Shown here one piece after another: positions 7,226 through 9,034 of a DNA stretch of 9,034 bases. Every line of letters begins with the position of its first letter. Position 1 is the first letter of the stretch. The notes beneath the pieces are model-generated. The model was not told where the DNA came from. It did not search any database and saw only the letters and a program-made list of their open reading frames with translations. Source of the stretch: DATHVR01 sp035461175 (lineage in GTDB: Bacteria; Actinomycetota; Acidimicrobiia; Spongiisociales; ZC4RG35); the NCBI GenBank assembly GCA_035461175.1, contig DATHVR010000141.1, positions 1 through 9,034 of the forward strand, written 5' to 3'. The translations under genes were made by a program, and so were the position numbers.

Positions 7226-7507
7226 TCAGCGGGGGGTGGGGTGGATGAAGAAGTCGCGCAGGGTGGGATCGGGGGGGACGGTATCGGCCTCCACCCCCGT
7301 GACCGAAGCCGCCGGCGGGCCTGCCCACAGCCAGTCGACCAAACGGTCGCAGGAGTCGGGGTCGCCCTGGGCCCACACCTCCACCCGGCCGTCGGCGAGG
7401 TTGCGCACCCAGCCATACAGGCCCAGCGATCGGGCGGTCTGGCGGCAACTCTGCCGATAGGTCACATTCTGGACCCGGCCGGTGACGTGGGCGTGAATGG
7501 CCTTCAC
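7226..7507 (-). CDS. acyP: Acylphosphatase
   Basis: Small cytoplasmic enzyme that hydrolyses the carboxyl-phosphate bond of acylphosphates such as acetyl phosphate; its physiological role is poorly fixed. The 93-residue length is typical. The first signature reads VTGRVQNVTYR (8-18), with the phosphate-binding R18, and the second reads GWVRNLADGRVEVWAQG (32-48), with catalytic N36. N14 replaces the usual second Gly of GRVQGV and Y17 the usual Phe. The start is GTG at 7507, placed so that the fold begins at once with the expected beta strand (KAIHAHVTG). The gene begins 12 bases after mutM ends, so the two are probably cotranscribed. Acylphosphatase genes beside smc are known from actinobacteria. 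Family is certain; activity is likely but the loop substitution leaves some doubt. Confidence 0.93.
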   Translation of the reverse strand: MKAIHAHVTGRVQNVTYRQSCRQTARSLGLYGWVRNLADGRVEVWAQGDPDSCDRLVDWLWAGPPAASVTGVEADTVPPDPTLRDFFIHPTPR

Positions 7508-7519
7508 GATCTCAGTGTC

Positions 7520-8350
7520 TCACGTCTGGCATCGGGGACAGAAGTGGCTGGAGCGTTGGGCGACGATGACCCGCTCGATCGGAGAACCGCAGGTGGGACA
7601 CGGCTCGCCCTCGCGCCCGTAGACGGCGAGACGGTCCAGGTACTCCCCCGCCCGGCCGTCGGGCAGCAGGTAGGCCAGATCGTCGAGGGAGGTGCCGCCC
7701 ATTTCGATCCCGGCTGCCAGCACGGCCGGAATCGCCTCCACCAGCCGTCCGATCTCTTCTCGTGTCACCTCTCCGCCTGCCCGCTGGGGGCGGACGCCGG
7801 CCCGGTGCAGCACCTCGTCGGCGTAGATGTTCCCGAGTCCGGCCATCAACCGCTGGTCCAACAGCAGGGCCTTGATCGGAGCGCGCCGGCCTGACAGGAC
7901 CCGTTCGATGTCGTCGGCCGACGGCAACTGGTCGAGGGCATCGGGCCCCAGTCCCGAGAGCGAATCCGCTACCAACTCCTCGGGGGTGAAGACGGCGACG
8001 AATCCGAACGTCCGTGGGTCGATGAGGCGTATCTCTTCGCCGCGATCGGTGCGGACCAGAAGATGAGCATGATCCTCACGCGGCTCGTCGGGAGTCGTGA
8101 CTCGCATCCGGCCCGACATTCCGAGATGGATGACCCAGGTGAGATCCCCTTCGACCTCGATGAGGAGGAACTTGCCCCGACGGCGCACGCGACCGATCCG
8201 CCGGCCCACCAGCCGATCGACCACGTCGGTCGGCCGGGCATTGCGGCGGGCCATGCGGTCTCGACCCAGTTCTGCCTCGACGATGGTGCGGCCCTCCAGG
8301 TGGGGGGCGACGTGGCGGCGGGTGGTCTCGACCTCGGGCAATTCCGGCAT
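7520..8350 (-). CDS. mutM: Formamidopyrimidine-DNA glycosylase (Fpg/MutM)
   Basis: Bifunctional DNA glycosylase and AP lyase that removes 8-oxoguanine and formamidopyrimidines in base excision repair. The 276-residue protein has every key element. MPELPEVE supplies the catalytic Pro2 and Glu3 (Pro1 and Glu2 after Met removal), and K60 is in RRGKFLLIE. The duplex-intercalating triad is M78, R113 and F115, and the helix-two-turn-helix contains GLGNIYADEV (171-180). The C-terminal zinc finger has Cys 251, 254, 271 and 274, with R266 between the pairs. The ATG at 8350 is the real start because mature Fpg needs Pro directly after Met; an upstream in-frame ATG at 8404 would bury that residue. There is no clear Shine-Dalgarno. 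It leads the minus-strand cluster and diverges from the membrane-protein gene 23 bases away. Confidence 0.97.
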   Translation of the reverse strand: MPELPEVETTRRHVAPHLEGRTIVEAELGRDRMARRNARPTDVVDRLVGRRIGRVRRRGKFLLIEVEGDLTWVIHLGMSGRMRVTTPDEPREDHAHLLVRTDRGEEIRLIDPRTFGFVAVFTPEELVADSLSGLGPDALDQLPSADDIERVLSGRRAPIKALLLDQRLMAGLGNIYADEVLHRAGVRPQRAGGEVTREEIGRLVEAIPAVLAAGIEMGGTSLDDLAYLLPDGRAGEYLDRLAVYGREGEPCPTCGSPIERVIVAQRSSHFCPRCQT

Positions 8351-8373
8351 GCGATCCGCTACCGTACCGGCCG
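8351..8373. promoter_or_regulatory. Very short divergent intergenic region with possible back-to-back -10 elements
   Basis: Only 23 bases separate the ATGs of mutM (minus) and the membrane protein (plus). TACCGT at 8360-8365 on the plus strand and TACGGT at 8366-8361 on the minus strand both fit TANNNT, lie almost on top of each other, and sit 8 and 10 bases before their start codons. Neither gene has a Shine-Dalgarno sequence. This fits leaderless or nearly leaderless transcripts, which are common in actinobacteria. The alternative is that each promoter lies inside the opposite gene. Confidence 0.35.
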
Positions 8374-9034
8374 ATGGAGCCAACCCGTCCGGAGCTGCGA
8401 CCACTCGGGGTCGGCGAGATGGTCGATGCCGCCATCCGGCTGTACCGCACCAACTTCCTCACCCTGATCAAGATATCGGCCATGATTCTCGGCCCGATCG
8501 GGCTGATCCAGATCGTGGCGACTATCGCGGTCGGCCCCGTGGACGTCCTCAGCCTGGTGGTGGTGGATCCCGACGCCAACCCGATGGAAGTCTTCGAGCC
8601 CCTCATTCCCATCTACACCGTCCTCGCCGTGACCGGTCTGTTCTCGTTCCTGGGCTCGGTGCTGGTGGAGGGTGCCTCGCTCACCGTGCTCGCCCACCAC
8701 TATCGGGGCGAAGATGTCGACTGGACCACGTCGCTACGGGTGGGGTGGGGTCGCTTCCTCCCCCTGATCGCCGCCACGATCCTGGTCGCGCTCGGGAGCG
8801 GAATCGGGCTGGTCTTCTGCCTCGTCCCCGGCATCTTCCTCTTCACGATGTGGTCGGTCACGCCGGCCGCCCTCGTCACCGAGCGGGTGGGCCCCGTCGC
8901 CGCCATGGGCCGCTCCTACCAGCTCGTCCGGGGTCGCTTCTGGCCGGTCCTGGGGGCGATCGTCCTCGCCTACCTGCTGTACATGATCGCCAACCAGATC
9001 ATCGGCGTGGTGACCGGTGTGAGCACCATCCTCG
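8374..9034 (+). CDS. Multi-pass membrane protein of unknown function, 3' end outside the window
   Basis: The reading frame stays open from ATG at 8374 to the window end, giving 220 residues so far. The protein starts with a short soluble segment, RPLGVGEMVDAAIRLYRTNF (9-28), a pattern I associate with actinobacterial membrane proteins annotated as hypothetical or as resembling the membrane domain of glycerophosphodiester phosphodiesterase. Hydrophobic stretches lie at about 30-53, 78-98, 126-147, 149-168 and 188-214, with an acidic, Pro-containing loop (65-77) after the first. The segment LVPGIFLFTMW (150-160), followed by TERVGPVAAMGRSYQLVRGRFW (169-190), is the most family-like part. No enzyme motif or catalytic residue is recognisable. 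The in-frame Met at residue 16 is a less likely start because it would cut the conserved N-terminal segment. I do not assign a function. Confidence 0.85.
   Translation, partial: MEPTRPELRPLGVGEMVDAAIRLYRTNFLTLIKISAMILGPIGLIQIVATIAVGPVDVLSLVVVDPDANPMEVFEPLIPIYTVLAVTGLFSFLGSVLVEGASLTVLAHHYRGEDVDWTTSLRVGWGRFLPLIAATILVALGSGIGLVFCLVPGIFLFTMWSVTPAALVTERVGPVAAMGRSYQLVRGRFWPVLGAIVLAYLLYMIANQIIGVVTGVSTIL

Noticed and set aside
6549..7448. Minus-strand frame (299 residues) spanning acylphosphatase and the start of smc
   Set aside because: It is out of frame with both real genes and yields Pro/Arg-rich nonsense.
8351..8404. Upstream ATG start for mutM at 8404
   Set aside because: Fpg needs its catalytic Pro immediately after the initiator Met, which fixes the start at 8350.
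1..9034. A new multi-gene defence, mobile or biosynthetic system
   Set aside because: Every gene but the edge membrane protein belongs to a known housekeeping or signalling family, and there are no repeats, integrases, att sites or composition shifts suggesting an island.

Overview
The window looks like ordinary chromosome from a high-GC bacterium, most likely an actinobacterium (Acidimicrobiia or a related deep lineage is my guess). G and C dominate throughout, especially at third codon positions. The Smc head carries the actinobacterial-style stretch GQGQIETVLNS...EEAAGILKHRQRK. The order mutM - acylphosphatase - smc - ftsY is a housekeeping arrangement known from actinobacteria. I see no insertion sequence, phage gene, CRISPR array, tRNA or rRNA. 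Coding density is close to complete: the largest gap between genes is 87 bases, and no stretch over 300 bases lacks a gene.

Layout. At the left edge a plus-strand SpoU/TrmH-family RNA 2'-O-methyltransferase (19-864) runs tail-to-tail into a minus-strand cluster and overlaps its last gene by 31 bases. Read in its own direction (right to left), the cluster is mutM (8350-7520), an acylphosphatase (7507-7226), smc (7138-3656), ftsY (3645-2608), cdd (2615-2223) and a two-domain protein joining an alpha/beta-hydrolase fold to a class III nucleotide cyclase (2219-834). Gaps are 12, 87 and 10 bases, then an 8-base overlap, then 3 bases. Smc to the cyclase is therefore probably one transcript. The 87-base gap before smc is the only place for an internal promoter, and it holds an extended -10-like element and a perfect 10-base palindrome. 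At the right edge a plus-strand multi-pass membrane protein starts 23 bases from mutM, divergently, and runs off the window.

Functionally the cluster mixes genome maintenance (MutM repairs oxidised bases; Smc organises and segregates the chromosome), membrane-protein targeting (FtsY is the SRP receptor), nucleotide salvage (Cdd) and a probable nucleotide-second-messenger enzyme. The most unusual protein is the hydrolase-cyclase. All three positions expected to form its hydrolase triad appear substituted, and two usual substrate or transition-state positions of its cyclase domain also differ, while both metal-binding aspartates remain. Smaller oddities are an Asn in the acylphosphatase phosphate-binding loop, a hinge end in Smc without the usual paired glycines, an Ala next to the catalytic Glu of Cdd, and near-absence of Shine-Dalgarno sequences. 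I do not find a previously undescribed multi-gene system here.
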